DNA of 64,000 bases from Pseudomonas fluorescens (GTDB lineage: Bacteria; Pseudomonadota; Gammaproteobacteria; Pseudomonadales; Pseudomonadaceae). Shown one piece after another: positions 32,778 to 43,787 of the stretch (positions are counted from its first letter, which is position 1; each line of letters begins with the position of its first letter). The stretch lies in assembly GCF_902497785.1 (NCBI RefSeq), contig NZ_CABVHK010000009.1:218387-282386 (forward strand). Reading direction: 5' to 3'. The translations under genes were made by a program, and so were the position numbers. Below the pieces are notes generated by a model, which had not been told where the DNA came from, did not search any database, and was given only the letters and a program-made list of their open reading frames with translations.

Positions 32778-33985
32778 AAGGCCGCCAACCCACGCGACAG
32801 ATCGGCCTGCAGGTCGGCCACGTCTTCCAGGCCTACCGCCACCCGGATCAGGCTGTCGCGAATGCCCGCCGCTTCACGCTCTTGCGGCGCCAGACGACCG
32901 TGAGAGGTGGTGCTCGGGTGAGTGATGGTGGTTTTGCTGTCGCCAAGGTTGGCGGTGATCGAAATCAAACGGGTCGCATCGATAAAGCGCCACGCGCCCT
33001 CTTTGCCGCCCTTGACCTCGAAACTCACCACGGCGCCGAAGCCTTTCTGCTGACGCAAGGCCAGTTCGTGCTGCGGATGGCTCTTGAGGCCGGCGTAATG
33101 GACTTTCTCGATACCGTCCTGCTGCTCCAGCCACTCGGCCAGTTGCTGCGCGTTGGCGCAATGCGCCTTCATCCGCAGGCTCAGGGTTTCCAGGCCTTTG
33201 AGGAAGATCCAGGCGTTGAACGGGCTCAGGGTTGGCCCGGCGGTACGCAGGAAACCGACGATTTCTTTCATCTGCTCGCTGCGACCGGCGACGACACCGC
33301 CCATGCAACGACCCTGGCCGTCAATGAACTTGGTCGCCGAGTGCACGACGATGTCCGCACCCATCTTCAGCGGCTGCTGCAATGCCGGCGTGCAGAAGCA
33401 GTTGTCGACTACCAGCATCGCGCCTTTGGCGTGGGCGATTTTCGCCAGTTCGGCGATGTCCACCAGCTCGGCCAGCGGATTGGACGGAGACTCGACGAAC
33501 AGTAATTTGGTGTTGGCCTTGATCGCCGCCTCCCAACCGGACAAATCCGCCAGAGGCACGTAATCGACTTCGATGCCGAAGCGTTTGAAGTATTTCTCGA
33601 ACAGGCTGATGGTTGAACCGAAGACGCTGCGCGAGACCAGCACATGGTCGCCCGCGCTACACAGGCTCATCACCACTGCCATGATCGCAGCCATGCCGGT
33701 GGCGGTGGCGACCGCTTGCTCGGCGCTTTCCAGCGCGGCGATGCGTTCTTCGAACGCGCGCACGGTCGGGTTGGTGTAACGCGAGTAGACGTTGCCCGGT
33801 ACTTCCCCGGCAAAACGCGCCGCTGCGTCGGCGGCGGTGCGGAACACGTAGCTGGACGTGAAGAACATCGGCTCACCGTGTTCGCCTTCCGGCGTGCGGT
33901 GCTGACCGGCGCGAACGGCCAGGGTATCGAACGCTACGCCTTCGAGGTCGCTGTCCAGCCGACCGGCATCCCAATCCTGACTCAT
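32774..33985 (-). CDS. metZ: O-succinylhomoserine sulfhydrylase
   Basis: 403 residues. Makes homocysteine directly from O-succinylhomoserine and sulfide, the pseudomonad route to methionine. Cys/Met-metabolism PLP family: [33 protein letters not shown] and the PLP-lysine motif [15 protein letters not shown] 33985 follows a weak AAGGAG-like site (GCAAGGAGTGACAGC). It lies between the purF terminator and the SDR gene. Confidence 0.95.
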   Translation of the reverse strand: MSQDWDAGRLDSDLEGVAFDTLAVRAGQHRTPEGEHGEPMFFTSSYVFRTAADAAARFAGEVPGNVYSRYTNPTVRAFEERIAALESAEQAVATATGMAAIMAVVMSLCSAGDHVLVSRSVFGSTISLFEKYFKRFGIEVDYVPLADLSGWEAAIKANTKLLFVESPSNPLAELVDIAELAKIAHAKGAMLVVDNCFCTPALQQPLKMGADIVVHSATKFIDGQGRCMGGVVAGRSEQMKEIVGFLRTAGPTLSPFNAWIFLKGLETLSLRMKAHCANAQQLAEWLEQQDGIEKVHYAGLKSHPQHELALRQQKGFGAVVSFEVKGGKEGAWRFIDATRLISITANLGDSKTTITHPSTTSHGRLAPQEREAAGIRDSLIRVAVGLEDVADLQADLSRGLAAL

Positions 33986-34020
33986 GCTGTCACTCCTTGC
34001 CTTGCTCTTTTAGTAGATAC

Positions 34021-34042
34021 AAAACCGGCCCCTCAGGGCCGG
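34021..34042 (-). terminator. Intrinsic terminator of purF
   Basis: CCGGCCC (34025-34031) and GGGCCGG (34036-34042) form a 7-bp stem with a 4-base loop; on the minus strand a short T run follows. Located between purF and metZ. Confidence 0.8.
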
Positions 34043-34049
34043 TAGTTAC

Positions 34050-35555
34050 TCAGTTGTTATACAGATCAATGATCGCGCTGACCGCCTGCGTCTTGACCTT
34101 GGAGGCATCGTTGCGTGCCTGCTCGATCTTGTTCAGGTACGCCTCGTCGACGTCGCCGGTGACGTACTGGCCGTCGAACACCGCGCAATCGAACTTGTCG
34201 ATCTTGATCTTGCCGCCACCGACCGCTTCGATCAAGTCAGGCAAGTCCTGATAGATCAGCCAGTCAGCGCCGATCAGGTCAGCAACGTCCTGGGTCGAAC
34301 GATTGTGGGCGATCAGCTCGTGAGCGCTCGGCATGTCGATCCCGTAGACGTTCGGGTAGCGAACGGCCGGTGCCGCCGAGCAGAAATACACGTTTTTCGC
34401 GCCGGCTTCGCGAGCCATCTGGATGATCTGCTTGCAGGTGGTGCCGCGCACGATCGAGTCGTCCACCAGCATCACGTTCTTGCCGCGAAATTCCAGCTCG
34501 ATGGCGTTGAGCTTCTGGCGTACGGATTTTTTCCGTGCGGCCTGGCCCGGCATGATGAAGGTCCGGCCGATGTAGCGGTTCTTCACGAAGCCTTCGCGGA
34601 ACTTGACGCCCAGGTGGTTCGCCAGCTCCAGGGCTGCGGTGCGGCTGGTGTCCGGAATCGGGATGACCACGTCGATGTCGTGATCCGGACGCTCGCGCAG
34701 GATCTTCTCGGCCAGCTTCTCACCCATGCGCAGACGGGCTTTGTACACCGAGACGCCATCGATGATCGAATCCGGACGCGCCAGGTAGACGTGTTCGAAG
34801 ATGCACGGGGTCAGGGACGGGTTGGTCGCGCACTGGCGGGTGTGCAGCTTGCCGTCTTCAGTGATGTAGACCGCTTCGCCCGGGGCGAGGTCGCGGATCA
34901 GGGTGAAACCGAGCACGTCCAGGGACACGCTTTCGGAAGCGATCATGTACTCGACGCCTTCGTCGGTGTGACGCTGGCCGAAAACGATCGGGCGGATGCC
35001 GTGCGGGTCGCGGAAACCGACGATGCCGTAACCGGTGACCATCGCCACGACGGCGTAGCCACCGACGCAACGGTTGTGCACGTCAGTGACGGCAGCGAAC
35101 ACGTCTTCTTCGGTCGGCTGCAACTTGCCGCGCTGGGCCAGCTCGTGCGCAAACACGTTGAGCAGCACTTCCGAGTCGGAATTGGTGTTGACGTGGCGCA
35201 GGTCAGATTCGTAAATCTCCTTGGCCAGCTGTTCAACGTTGGTCAGGTTACCGTTGTGCGCCAAGGTGATGCCGTAAGGCGAGTTGACGTAAAACGGTTG
35301 AGCTTCGGCCGAAGTCGAGCTGCCTGCGGTCGGGTAACGCACATGGCCAATGCCCATGTGGCCGACCAGGCGCTGCATGTGACGCTGATGGAACACGTCA
35401 CGCACCAGGCCATTGTCCTTGCGCAGGAATAACCGGCCGTCATGGCTGGTCACGATACCGGCAGCGTCCTGGCCGCGGTGCTGGAGGACGGTTAGCGCGT
35501 CATACAGCGCCTGATTGACGTTCGACTTACCGACGATACCGACGATGCCACACAT
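34050..35555 (-). CDS. purF: Amidophosphoribosyltransferase
   Basis: First committed enzyme of purine synthesis: PRPP plus glutamine to phosphoribosylamine. 501 residues. The start is placed at ATG 35555 because the product must begin MCGIVG, exposing Cys as the N-terminal nucleophile of the glutaminase domain; an upstream start would add three residues. The PRPP site [13 protein letters not shown] (about residues 360-372) is intact. AGGGG lies upstream. Next to cvpA as in E. coli. Confidence 0.97.
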   Translation of the reverse strand: MCGIVGIVGKSNVNQALYDALTVLQHRGQDAAGIVTSHDGRLFLRKDNGLVRDVFHQRHMQRLVGHMGIGHVRYPTAGSSTSAEAQPFYVNSPYGITLAHNGNLTNVEQLAKEIYESDLRHVNTNSDSEVLLNVFAHELAQRGKLQPTEEDVFAAVTDVHNRCVGGYAVVAMVTGYGIVGFRDPHGIRPIVFGQRHTDEGVEYMIASESVSLDVLGFTLIRDLAPGEAVYITEDGKLHTRQCATNPSLTPCIFEHVYLARPDSIIDGVSVYKARLRMGEKLAEKILRERPDHDIDVVIPIPDTSRTAALELANHLGVKFREGFVKNRYIGRTFIMPGQAARKKSVRQKLNAIELEFRGKNVMLVDDSIVRGTTCKQIIQMAREAGAKNVYFCSAAPAVRYPNVYGIDMPSAHELIAHNRSTQDVADLIGADWLIYQDLPDLIEAVGGGKIKIDKFDCAVFDGQYVTGDVDEAYLNKIEQARNDASKVKTQAVSAIIDLYNN

Positions 35556-35596
35556 GCGACGCAACCCCTACTTAATGGATCTGAACTGAACACAAC

Positions 35597-36157
35597 TCAC
35601 TGAGGCGTTTTGGCCATCGGCAAGAGGTGTTCCTTGAACGGTATCTCAGCGGGTACGCTGATACCGCTGGCCAGCCACTGACTGCTCCACCCGAGGATCA
35701 GGTTTTTGGACCAGTCTGCAACCAATAGAAATTTTGGCACGAGTTGCGACTGTTGCCACCACCCGTCCTGCTGTACCGGCCCCAGGCTCAACAGCCCGAC
35801 CGCCACGACCACCAGCAACACGCCACGCGCGGCGCCGAAGGCCATGCCGAGGAATCGATCGGTCCCGGACAAGCCGGTGACGCGAACCAATTCGCCGATA
35901 AGATAATTGATCATTGCGCCTACGATCAGCGTGGCGACAAACATAATTGCGCAGCCCGCGATCACGCGGGCCGAAGGTGTTTCGATGTATCCGGCGAGGT
36001 ATTCGGACAATGCACCACCGAACATCCAGGCGACGACTCCTGCGATGATCCAGGTCACCAGCGATAACGCTTCTTTGACGAAGCCGCGGCTCAGACTGAT
36101 CAATGCGGAGATGGCGATGATTGCAACGATCGCCCAGTCAACCCAGGTAAATGGCAC
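35597..36157 (-). CDS. cvpA: CvpA-family inner-membrane protein
   Basis: 186 residues with four hydrophobic segments in the first 130 residues (DWAIVAIIAISALISLSRGFV, SLVTWIIAGVVAWMFGG, VIAGCAIMFVATLIVG, FGAARGVLLVVVAVGLLSL), matching the CvpA family originally linked to colicin V production and purF expression. Located 41 nt upstream of purF on the same strand. Exact function in pseudomonads is unclear; roles in envelope homeostasis are reported for the family. Confidence 0.93.
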   Translation of the reverse strand: MPFTWVDWAIVAIIAISALISLSRGFVKEALSLVTWIIAGVVAWMFGGALSEYLAGYIETPSARVIAGCAIMFVATLIVGAMINYLIGELVRVTGLSGTDRFLGMAFGAARGVLLVVVAVGLLSLGPVQQDGWWQQSQLVPKFLLVADWSKNLILGWSSQWLASGISVPAEIPFKEHLLPMAKTPQ

Positions 36158-36256
36158 AGTGCAGCCTACAGACGGATAAGGCGGCGCATTTTAGCAGAGC
36201 CCATGCTTATCGGTAAGCTGCGATTGTCAGTGCATTTCAAATCGGGGCGATAGTTT

Positions 36257-36937
36257 TTAACCGCGCTCAGGCTGGAAGCGCACGACAAAACCCTTGAGGT
36301 TCTGCTGCCGGTTCAACAAGTCACGCAGACGATCGGCTTCTGCCCGCTCGATCAGCGGCCCGACGAACACCCGATTCTTGCCGTCCGCGGTGCGAATGTA
36401 GGCGTTGTAGCCTTGGCTGCGCAGGGTTTTTTGCAGGTTTTCCGCACTGGCGCGATTCGACAGGCTGGCCAGTTGCACCGACCAGCTGACCGACAGGCCA
36501 TTGGCATCGACGCGGCTTTGCGTGGTGTCAGGTTTGCCGGGGGTGGCAGTGATTGGCTGGCTCGGCGCGGTCGTGGGTTTGCTCACCGGAGCCGGTGCCG
36601 GCGGTGGCGTTACCGGTTTCGTGGCGGGCGCAGGCGCTGGAACGACTGGCGCAGCCGGGACAGTCGGTGCGATCGGCATCGCCGGCTCTTCTTGCTGCGC
36701 GATGTCGTCATCGCTCGGCACCGGTTCCTGGGGCAAGGCTTGCGGCTCAGGCACGACCACCGGCTCAACCTGCACTTGCGGCACCGAGGGCGCCTGCGGT
36801 GCTGCCGGCGCTTCGACCGTGACCTGGCGCTGTTCGTCCTGACGGGAAAACAGCATCGGCAGGAAAATCACTGCCAGCGCCACCAGTACCAGGGCGCCGA
36901 CCATGCGTTGTTTGTAGGCCTTATCCAGCAATGCCAT
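36257..36937 (-). CDS. dedD: SPOR-domain cell-division-associated protein, DedD type
   Basis: 226 residues from ATG 36937. One N-terminal transmembrane helix (MVGALVLVALAVIFLPMLF), a long Pro/Ala/Val-rich periplasmic linker (about 30-145) and a C-terminal SPOR domain (WSVQLASLSNRASAENLQKT, RVFVGPLIERAEADRLRDLL) that binds denuded peptidoglycan at the septum. The start lies inside the folC 3' end (17-bp overlap), as is usual for folC-dedD pairs. Downstream of it is cvpA. Confidence 0.93.
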   Translation of the reverse strand: MALLDKAYKQRMVGALVLVALAVIFLPMLFSRQDEQRQVTVEAPAAPQAPSVPQVQVEPVVVPEPQALPQEPVPSDDDIAQQEEPAMPIAPTVPAAPVVPAPAPATKPVTPPPAPAPVSKPTTAPSQPITATPGKPDTTQSRVDANGLSVSWSVQLASLSNRASAENLQKTLRSQGYNAYIRTADGKNRVFVGPLIERAEADRLRDLLNRQQNLKGFVVRFQPERG

Positions 36938-38228
36938 TTGCCGCTTCCTCCGTGGAGCGCCGGGCCAGCCATTCAAGGGCCTCGGCGACACAATAAAATG
37001 ATCCGAACAACAGAATCTCGTCGTCGCTCGTCGCTTGCGCGCACTGCCCTTCCAGGGCGGCGGCCACGCTGTCATAGGACGTTACCGACGCACCAAGGTT
37101 CTGCAACACCCGGTGCAAATCGGCAACCGGTCGCGCCCGCGGTGAATCCAGCGGTGCGACAGCCCAGTGCTGGACACTAGCATTCAATTCGCCGACAACA
37201 CCATCCAGATCCTTGTCCGCCAGCAATCCAAACACCGCCAGGCGCTTGCCAATGGGTGGGCGACTGGCCAGACGACGAGCCAGATACTCGGCGGCGTGGG
37301 GGTTATGCCCGACATCCAGCAACAGATTCAGGCGCTTGCCCTGCCAGTCGAACTCACGGCGATCGAGGCGACCGACCACCCGCGTGGCTTTCAACGCATC
37401 AATGATCTGCGCGTCCACCCACGGCAGACCGAGCAGCAGATAGGCCTGCAGCGCGAGCGCGGCGTTTTCCATCGGCAAATCGAGCAACGGCAGACCGTGC
37501 AGCTCAACGACCTGCCCTTGAGCGTCGACACCGCGCCATTGCCAGTCGTGATCGGTCACACCGAGGTCAAAATCGCGCCCACGCAGGAAAAACGGGCAAG
37601 CCAGCTCGCGCACTTTATCCAGCAGAGGTTGTGGAGGATTCAGATCGCCACAGAGCGCAGGCGCGCCCTGGCGGAAGATGCCGGCTTTCTCGTAAGCCAC
37701 GGATTCACGGGTGTCGCCCAGGTAATCCGCGTGATCAACGCCGATGCTGGTGACCAGCGCCATGTCAGCGTCCACCACGTTGACCGTGTCCAGACGCCCG
37801 CCCAGACCGACTTCCAGGACCACGGCATCCAACGCTGACCGTTGAAACAGCCAGAACGCCGCCAGCGTGCCCATCTCGAAATACGTCAGGGACGTGTCGC
37901 CACGACCGGCCTCTACCGCAGCAAAGGCCTCGCACAGCTCGGCATCAGTCGCTTCGACGCCATTGACCTGCACCCGCTCGTTGTAACGCAGCAAGTGTGG
38001 AGAGTTGTAGACACCCACCTTCAGACCCTGCGCCCGCAGCAACGAAGCCACGAAGGCGCAGGTAGAACCCTTGCCGTTGGTGCCAGTGACCGTGATCACC
38101 CGAGGGGCCGGCTTGCCCAGTCCCATGCGGGACGCTACCTGTTGCGAGCGCTCAAGGCCCATGTCGATGGCCGAAGGGTGCAACTGCTCAAGGTAGGCGA
38201 GCCACTCGCCAAGGGTGCGTTGGGTCAT
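36921..38228 (-). CDS. folC: Bifunctional folylpolyglutamate synthase/dihydrofolate synthase
   Basis: 435 residues. P-loop [20 protein letters not shown] (about 40-60), [27 protein letters not shown] and the C-terminal Mur-ligase-like domain with [14 protein letters not shown]. Adds glutamates to folates and makes dihydrofolate from dihydropteroate. ATG 38228 overlaps the accD stop by four bases. Confidence 0.96.
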   Translation of the reverse strand: MTQRTLGEWLAYLEQLHPSAIDMGLERSQQVASRMGLGKPAPRVITVTGTNGKGSTCAFVASLLRAQGLKVGVYNSPHLLRYNERVQVNGVEATDAELCEAFAAVEAGRGDTSLTYFEMGTLAAFWLFQRSALDAVVLEVGLGGRLDTVNVVDADMALVTSIGVDHADYLGDTRESVAYEKAGIFRQGAPALCGDLNPPQPLLDKVRELACPFFLRGRDFDLGVTDHDWQWRGVDAQGQVVELHGLPLLDLPMENAALALQAYLLLGLPWVDAQIIDALKATRVVGRLDRREFDWQGKRLNLLLDVGHNPHAAEYLARRLASRPPIGKRLAVFGLLADKDLDGVVGELNASVQHWAVAPLDSPRARPVADLHRVLQNLGASVTSYDSVAAALEGQCAQATSDDEILLFGSFYCVAEALEWLARRSTEEAANGIAG

Positions 38229-39145
38229 ATGTTTGCAGGCACCGGCGGAACCACGATTGGCTCGATAGGCGCGGCGACGAATTTTGGCGTCGGCTTGCCG
38301 GTCAGTTGCGCCAGCAGGTTACCCAGACGCGGACGCAGCTCCTGACGGTGAATGATCATGTCGATCGCGCCATGCTCCAGCAGGAACTCGCTGCGCTGGA
38401 AGCCTTCCGGCAGTTTTTCGCGAACAGTCTGCTCGATTACGCGCGGACCGGCGAAGCCGATCAGGGCTTTCGGCTCGCCGACGATCACGTCGCCAAGCAT
38501 CGCCAGGCTGGCGGAAACGCCGCCGTAGACCGGGTCGGTCAACACCGAGATGAACGGAATGCCTTCTTCACGCAGACGCGCCAGCACCGCCGAGGTCTTG
38601 GCCATTTGCATCAGGGAAATCAGGGCTTCCTGCATCCGCGCACCACCGGAAGCGGCGAAGCAGATCATCGGGCATTTGTTTTCCAGCGCGTAGTTGGCGG
38701 CGCGAACAAAACGCTCACCGACGATGGCGCCCATGGAACCGCCCATGAAGGAGAACTCAAAGGCCGAGACCACCACTGGCATGCCCAGCAAGGTGCCGCT
38801 CATCGAGATCAATGCATCTTTTTCGCCCGTCTGCTTTTGCGCGGCAACCAGGCGATCCTTGTATTTCTTGCCGTCACGGAATTTCAGACGGTCAACCGGC
38901 TCCAGGTCCGCGCCCAGCTCGTTGCGGCCTTCGGCGTCGAGGAAAATGTCAATGCGGGCGCGGGCGCCGATACGCATGTGGTGGTTGCACTTGGGGCAAA
39001 CGTCCAGGGTCTTTTCCAGCTCCGGACGATACAGCACAGCCTCGCAAGACGGGCATTTGTGCCACAGACCTTCAGGCACCGAGCTCTTCTTGACCTCGGA
39101 ACGCATGATCGAAGGGATCAGTTTGTCTACTAACCAGTTGCTCAT
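38225..39145 (-). CDS. accD: Acetyl-CoA carboxylase carboxyltransferase subunit beta
   Basis: 306 residues. N-terminal zinc ribbon with two CxxC pairs (CPSCEAV and CPKCNHH), then the carboxyltransferase domain with [15 protein letters not shown] and [20 protein letters not shown]. With AccA it transfers the carboxyl from biotin to acetyl-CoA, starting fatty acid synthesis. ATG 39145 follows GAGAAAGAAAGC. Confidence 0.97.
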   Translation of the reverse strand: MSNWLVDKLIPSIMRSEVKKSSVPEGLWHKCPSCEAVLYRPELEKTLDVCPKCNHHMRIGARARIDIFLDAEGRNELGADLEPVDRLKFRDGKKYKDRLVAAQKQTGEKDALISMSGTLLGMPVVVSAFEFSFMGGSMGAIVGERFVRAANYALENKCPMICFAASGGARMQEALISLMQMAKTSAVLARLREEGIPFISVLTDPVYGGVSASLAMLGDVIVGEPKALIGFAGPRVIEQTVREKLPEGFQRSEFLLEHGAIDMIIHRQELRPRLGNLLAQLTGKPTPKFVAAPIEPIVVPPVPANI

Positions 39146-39327
39146 GCTTTCTTTCTCCAGTACCGGCGGCCCGAACGCTCTGGTTCGCAGCCCCGCGTAT
39201 GCCCTTGAGCTAAATTCATGTGTGTGGCGATGATTGAAGGGAGGCCGGATCAGCTAAACGTGACCTGCGTACACCCCAAAAACCCTCAGCCATGCCTGTG
39301 GACGGCGGCAGTGTGCCAGCCGTCACA

Positions 39328-39948
39328 TCAAGTAACGCGTACCGCTTTAATGAACGCCTGAATCTTTGCGTGATCCTTGATGCCCTTGCTCGCCTCTACC
39401 CCGCCGCTGACGTCTACGGCATAAGGCCGAACCCGTGCAATCGCTTCAGCGACGTTATCCGGCGTCAAGCCACCCGCCAGAATGATCGGTTTGCTCAAGC
39501 CTTGCGGTATCAAAGACCAGTCGAACGCTTCGCCGGTTCCGCCCGGTATGCCTTCAACGTAGGCGTCGAGCAGGATACCGCTGGCGCTCGGAAATGCATC
39601 GCATGCCGCGGCGATATCGTCACCGGCCTTGACCCGCAGCGCCTTGATGTACGGCCGATGCCAGCCCTCGCAATCGGCGGCGGTTTCGTCGCCATGGAAC
39701 TGCAACAGGTCCAGCGGCACGGCGTCGAGCAATTCGCCCAACTCGCAGCGGCTGGCGTTGACGAACAAACCCACGGTAGTAACAAACGGCGGCAGCGCCT
39801 TGATGATGTCGCGCGCCTGCTGAAACGTTACGGCCCGCGGGCTCTTGGCGTAAAACACAAACCCAATGGCGTCCGCCCCGGCCTCGACTGCCGCCAACGC
39901 ATCTTCTATGCAGGTAATCCCGCAAATCTTGCTGCGAACGGCTGACAT
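39328..39948 (-). CDS. trpF: Phosphoribosylanthranilate isomerase
   Basis: 206 residues, a TIM barrel. Begins [17 protein letters not shown], with the catalytic Cys in KICGIT, then LLQFHGDE and [10 protein letters not shown], and the phosphate site VDVSGGVE. It catalyses the Amadori isomerisation in tryptophan synthesis. ATG 39948 is chosen from family alignment; an upstream ATG at 39996 would add 16 unrelated residues. 182 bases separate it from accD; nothing clear is seen there. Confidence 0.95.
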   Translation of the reverse strand: MSAVRSKICGITCIEDALAAVEAGADAIGFVFYAKSPRAVTFQQARDIIKALPPFVTTVGLFVNASRCELGELLDAVPLDLLQFHGDETAADCEGWHRPYIKALRVKAGDDIAAACDAFPSASGILLDAYVEGIPGGTGEAFDWSLIPQGLSKPIILAGGLTPDNVAEAIARVRPYAVDVSGGVEASKGIKDHAKIQAFIKAVRVT

Positions 39949-40011
39949 GTCGATAAAACCCCAAGGCAAATCCGAGAAAGTCCCGGATGGTAACAAATGC
40001 GTTCGAGGGCG

Positions 40012-40866
40012 TCAGCCGTCAAGTTCGGCGAAACCGGTGAGGAAGTGTGGGCCGATGTAACGCTCAGGCAATTCGAACTCGTCGCGGTACTCGACCTGCA
40101 CCAGATACAGGCCATAGGGATGCGCCGTCACCCCGCCGGAACGCCGGATGCGGCTCTCCAGCACTTCTTTCATCCACGCCACCGGACGCTCGCCGGCGCC
40201 GATGGTCATCAGCACGCCGGCGATGTTACGCACCATGTGGTGCAGGAAGGCGCTGGCGCGAATGTCCAGCACGATCATCTTGCCGTGGCGGGTGACGCGC
40301 AGATGATGCAGTTCCTTGATCGGCGATTTGGCTTGGCACTGACCCGCGCGAAAAGCACTGAAATCGTGGGTGCCGACCAGGTACTGCGCGGCCTCGGCCA
40401 TGCGCTCGACGTCGAGGGGGCGGTGGTTCCAGGTAATTTCTTCGTTCAGGTGCGCCGGTCGGATCTGATCGTTGTAGATCACGTAGCGATAGCGCCGGGC
40501 GATGGCCTTGAACCGTGCGTGAAAATGCGCCGGCATGACCTTGGCCCAACTGACACTGACATCGTGGGGCAAATTGATGTTGGCACCCATGACCCAGGCT
40601 TTCATCGAACGCTCGACCTGCGTGTCGAAGTGCACCACCTGACCGCAGGCGTGCACGCCGGCATCTGTGCGCCCGGCGCAGAGCAGCGACACCGGCGAGT
40701 CGGCGACTTTGGACAAGGCCTTTTCCAGGGTTTCCTGCACGGTGAGCACGCCGGACGCCTGACGCTGCCAGCCGCGATAACGCGAGCCTTTGTATTCAAC
40801 GCCCAGGGCGATCCGGAAAAAGCCGTCGGCTGCCAGTTCGGCGGCCGGGTTATCTATATTTGCCAA
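40012..40866 (-). CDS. truA: tRNA pseudouridine(38-40) synthase
   Basis: About 284 residues. Modifies uridines 38-40 of the anticodon arm. Motifs: GVEYKGSRYRGWQRQ, LCAGRTDAGVHACGQVVHF with the catalytic Asp, and FLHHMVRNIAGVLM. No ATG is available; the frame can begin at TTG 40866 (MANIDNPAAE) or TTG 40893. A TATAAT at 40907-40912 would place the mRNA start near 40900, leaving too little leader for 40893, so 40866 is preferred. The identity is sure, the start is not. Confidence 0.94.
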   Translation of the reverse strand: MANIDNPAAELAADGFFRIALGVEYKGSRYRGWQRQASGVLTVQETLEKALSKVADSPVSLLCAGRTDAGVHACGQVVHFDTQVERSMKAWVMGANINLPHDVSVSWAKVMPAHFHARFKAIARRYRYVIYNDQIRPAHLNEEITWNHRPLDVERMAEAAQYLVGTHDFSAFRAGQCQAKSPIKELHHLRVTRHGKMIVLDIRASAFLHHMVRNIAGVLMTIGAGERPVAWMKEVLESRIRRSGGVTAHPYGLYLVQVEYRDEFELPERYIGPHFLTGFAELDG

Positions 40867-40906
40867 GGAGTGACAGCCTGCTGAGGTACGCAAAGGCGGG
40901 CATTAT

Positions 40907-40912
40907 AAGGCT
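40907..40912 (-). promoter_or_regulatory. Consensus -10 element upstream of truA
   Basis: Perfect TATAAT on the minus strand, about 40 nt upstream of the preferred truA start. No good -35 at 16-18 bases, so strength is uncertain. Confidence 0.45.
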
Positions 40913-40966
40913 GTGAGTCGGGGATGCCAGTGCAACCGTCAGAACTGTGTTGAAGGTGATGACCCC

Positions 40967-41043
40967 TTCGCGAGCAGGCTCGCTCCCACAGGGTTTTTGC
41001 GCTGCCCACAAAACCCGTGGGAGCGAGCCTGCTCGCGAAAGCG
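40967..41043. repeat. REP inverted pair (REPIN), class A
   Basis: TTCGCGAGCAGGCTCGCTCC and GTGGGAGCGAGCCTGCTCGC facing each other across about 30 bases, between the fimV terminator and truA. Confidence 0.9.
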
Positions 41044-41076
41044 GCGGGACAGACACCCTCACAGCCGGCGCAAACA

Positions 41077-41106
41077 AAAACGGCAGCCTCACCGGGCTGC
41101 CGTTTT
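41077..41106. terminator. Intrinsic terminator of fimV
   Basis: AAAACGGCAGCC (41077-41088) and GGCTGCCGTTTT (41095-41106) form a perfect 12-bp stem with a 6-base loop; A/T tracts on both sides make it bidirectional. Confidence 0.9.
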
Positions 41107-41126
41107 GTTTACGCCTTATCGATCAC

Positions 41127-43787
41127 TCAAGCCAGTCGCGAAAGCATTTCCTCGGCTTCGCTCTTCTGACCCGCATCACCTTCGGTCACCACCTCATTGA
41201 GGATGTCCCGAGCGCCGTCGGCGTCGCCCATGTCGATGTAGGCCTGGGCCAGATCGAGCTTGGTGGCGACTTCATCGGTGCCTGAGAGGAAATCGAATTC
41301 CGGCTCATCCGCCGCAGAGGCCAATGCATCTTCTGCGGTGAAAGTCGGCTCGCCCATGCTCTGGGACAGACGATCCAGCTCGGCGTTGACGTCATCCAGT
41401 TCGGCCGCAAAAGCATCCGGCGCGTCAGGCGCGTCCATTTCATCGGCCAGCGACAAGTCGAAATCGGCGGGCAACTCGAGATCGTCCAGCGCCACTTCAG
41501 GGACAGGCGGTACTTCAGCCGCAGGTAGGTCCTTGACGTCGTCGTCCAGGCTCAAGAGGAAATCGTCTTCAGCGAGGGTCGCCGGCGAAGGATTGCCACC
41601 GAGATCCATGTCCAGATCGAAGTCTGAGAGGTCGTCGAGGTTTTCCTTGATTTCAGTCTGCTGTTGCAGCACCGACTCAAAGCTCAGGTCGTCGTCCAGC
41701 GGAAACTCGTCGAGCTCGGCCAAGGATTCTGGCTCGGGCGCGGGCTCTGGAACTACGACTGCAGGCGAGGCCGTTTCCAAGTCGTCCAGACTCAGATCGA
41801 ACGCGCTGTCGAAGTCATCATCGGCCAGTGTCGGTGCCGGTTCTTCCGGCTCGTCCATCAACAGGTCCTTGACGTACTGGGCGTCGAGTTCGGCAGCGAT
41901 GGCCGCCGCCGCCAAACCACCGGCGATAACCGCCATGGCCGGAAAACGGCTTTTCAGCTCTTCCACACGGGCGAAGTTTTCACCGTTGGCTACCAGTTGA
42001 CGCTCTTGGGCCACAAATGCATCGCGATCACCCTGCTGACCGTAGACTTCCATCAATTTCAGCCGCAGGTCACTGCGCTGAGGCTCCTGCTTGATGCCAT
42101 CTTCGAGCAAGGCTGCGGCCTGATTCAGACGACCGGCAGCGAGGTGCGACTGCGCCTTGGTCAGCACGTCGTCATCGGGATGGCCCGCGGGCGAGACCAG
42201 CGGTGCGGCGATTGGCGGTGTCACCACCACGGGCGCAATAATCGGGGCGGGAGCCGGGGTTGGCTCCGGCTCGGGGGTCGGAGGGGTCGGAGGGGTCGCG
42301 AGTTTCACGCTCGGCGGCGGCACTTCCAGGCCTTCGAAACTGCTTTCCGGCAAGTCCTGATGAACAGAGAATTCCTGCTCTTCGGACAAGGCACGGGCCA
42401 TGCGCAGGTGTTTCTCTGCTTCCTGCTGGGCCTTGCGGCGACGGGCCAGCAACAACAGCAACAGCAGCAGAACCACCGCACCGCCGCCGACCAGACCCAA
42501 TAGCACCGGATTCGTCAGCAGGTCATTGAATTTTTGCTCGTCGGACGCTGCAGGTGTCGGCTCGACCGGAGCCGGCGCGGCCTCAGGAGTGGCCGCCGTC
42601 GGAGCCGGCGTTACCGGCGCTGTTTCGGCAGGCGCAGCTTCGGGTGCTGGCGCAGGACTCGGCGTCAGTTCGGCCGAAACGACTGGAGTTGTCCCCGCAT
42701 CGGCAGCCGGTGCCTCAGGTATAGCCGCAGCACCCGCTGCGCCTTCAGCCTGCAACTTGGCCAGTTGATTGTTCTTCAGTTCGATCAGCCGCTGCAGCTT
42801 GTCCATCTGACTCTGCAGGTCGGTCATGCGGCTTTTCAGCTCAGCGTTGTCACGACGGGTGGTATCGAGGCTTTCCTTGGTCACGGCCAGCCTGTTCTTC
42901 GCGTCGCCTGCGGCGCCTTTGCCCGTCTTGCCGGACTCGCCAGAGATCAGGCTCAGATTGTCCTTGGCGGGTTGCGCAGGAGCGCCATCAGCGCGAGGGC
43001 GCTTGGTGGCGTCGAGTTGCTGCTGCCCTGCCCCCGGCTTCGCCACATAGCGACGACCTTGACGCCACGCGGTGTTCTGCGCGGCGACTTCAGCAATGGC
43101 CTTGGGTTGCGGCAACGCGGCGCTTTGTGCCTGATCCGGCAAGCGCAGGACCTGACCGGTTTTCAGCAAGTTGATGTTGCCGTTGATGAACGCATCCGGG
43201 TTCAGCGCCTGGATCGCCAGCATGGTTTGCTGAATCGAGCCGCCGTTACGCGCCTTCGCGGCGATTTCCCACAAAGTATCGCGCGGCGTAGTGGTGTATT
43301 CGGTGGGTTTGGTCGCGCCGGTGACCGGGGCGGTGACCGCCTGAGTCGGTGCCGGTTGCGCCGCCGCGTCAGCGGTTTGCGGCGAGAATTTCGATGGATC
43401 GAGCAGCACGCTGTAATCGCGCAACAGGCGACCATTGGGCCACGTCACCTGAACCAGAAATTTGAACATCGGTTCGGACAGCGGCTTGCTGGACGTCACG
43501 CGCAGAATGCTTTTGCCACTGGGGTTGAGCACCGGGGTGAAGCTCAAGTCATTTAGAAATGCCTGACGGTCGACACCGGCCCGGATGAAATCTTCCGGAT
43601 ACGCAAGGCTCGGCACCACTTCGGCCGCGGTGAGATCCTTGACGTCGAGCAGCTCGATTTCTGCATCCAGCGGCTGGTTCACCGACGACTTCAGGGTCAG
43701 TTCCCCGAGTCCGAGGGCATGCGCCATACCGGAGGACAGCGCCGAGGCGGCCGCTATTGCTAACACCAGTTTGCGAACTTGAACCAT
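41127..43787 (-). CDS. fimV: FimV/HubP-family polar landmark protein
   Basis: 886 residues. Signal peptide (MVQVRKLVLAIAAASALSSGMAHA) followed by the FimV N-terminal domain (LGLGELTLKSSVNQPLDAEIELL), a LysM peptidoglycan-binding segment (TPRDTLWEIAAKARNGG...), a coiled coil (about 255-300), a single transmembrane helix (LLGLVGGGAVVLLLLLLLLARRRK) and a long acidic cytoplasmic tail ending in the conserved TPR-like FimV C-terminus (DLAQAYIDMGDADGARDILN). It organises type IV pilus and chemotaxis proteins at the pole. ATG 43787 follows AAAGGATGAGG. Confidence 0.95.
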   Translation of the reverse strand: MVQVRKLVLAIAAASALSSGMAHALGLGELTLKSSVNQPLDAEIELLDVKDLTAAEVVPSLAYPEDFIRAGVDRQAFLNDLSFTPVLNPSGKSILRVTSSKPLSEPMFKFLVQVTWPNGRLLRDYSVLLDPSKFSPQTADAAAQPAPTQAVTAPVTGATKPTEYTTTPRDTLWEIAAKARNGGSIQQTMLAIQALNPDAFINGNINLLKTGQVLRLPDQAQSAALPQPKAIAEVAAQNTAWRQGRRYVAKPGAGQQQLDATKRPRADGAPAQPAKDNLSLISGESGKTGKGAAGDAKNRLAVTKESLDTTRRDNAELKSRMTDLQSQMDKLQRLIELKNNQLAKLQAEGAAGAAAIPEAPAADAGTTPVVSAELTPSPAPAPEAAPAETAPVTPAPTAATPEAAPAPVEPTPAASDEQKFNDLLTNPVLLGLVGGGAVVLLLLLLLLARRRKAQQEAEKHLRMARALSEEQEFSVHQDLPESSFEGLEVPPPSVKLATPPTPPTPEPEPTPAPAPIIAPVVVTPPIAAPLVSPAGHPDDDVLTKAQSHLAAGRLNQAAALLEDGIKQEPQRSDLRLKLMEVYGQQGDRDAFVAQERQLVANGENFARVEELKSRFPAMAVIAGGLAAAAIAAELDAQYVKDLLMDEPEEPAPTLADDDFDSAFDLSLDDLETASPAVVVPEPAPEPESLAELDEFPLDDDLSFESVLQQQTEIKENLDDLSDFDLDMDLGGNPSPATLAEDDFLLSLDDDVKDLPAAEVPPVPEVALDDLELPADFDLSLADEMDAPDAPDAFAAELDDVNAELDRLSQSMGEPTFTAEDALASAADEPEFDFLSGTDEVATKLDLAQAYIDMGDADGARDILNEVVTEGDAGQKSEAEEMLSRLA

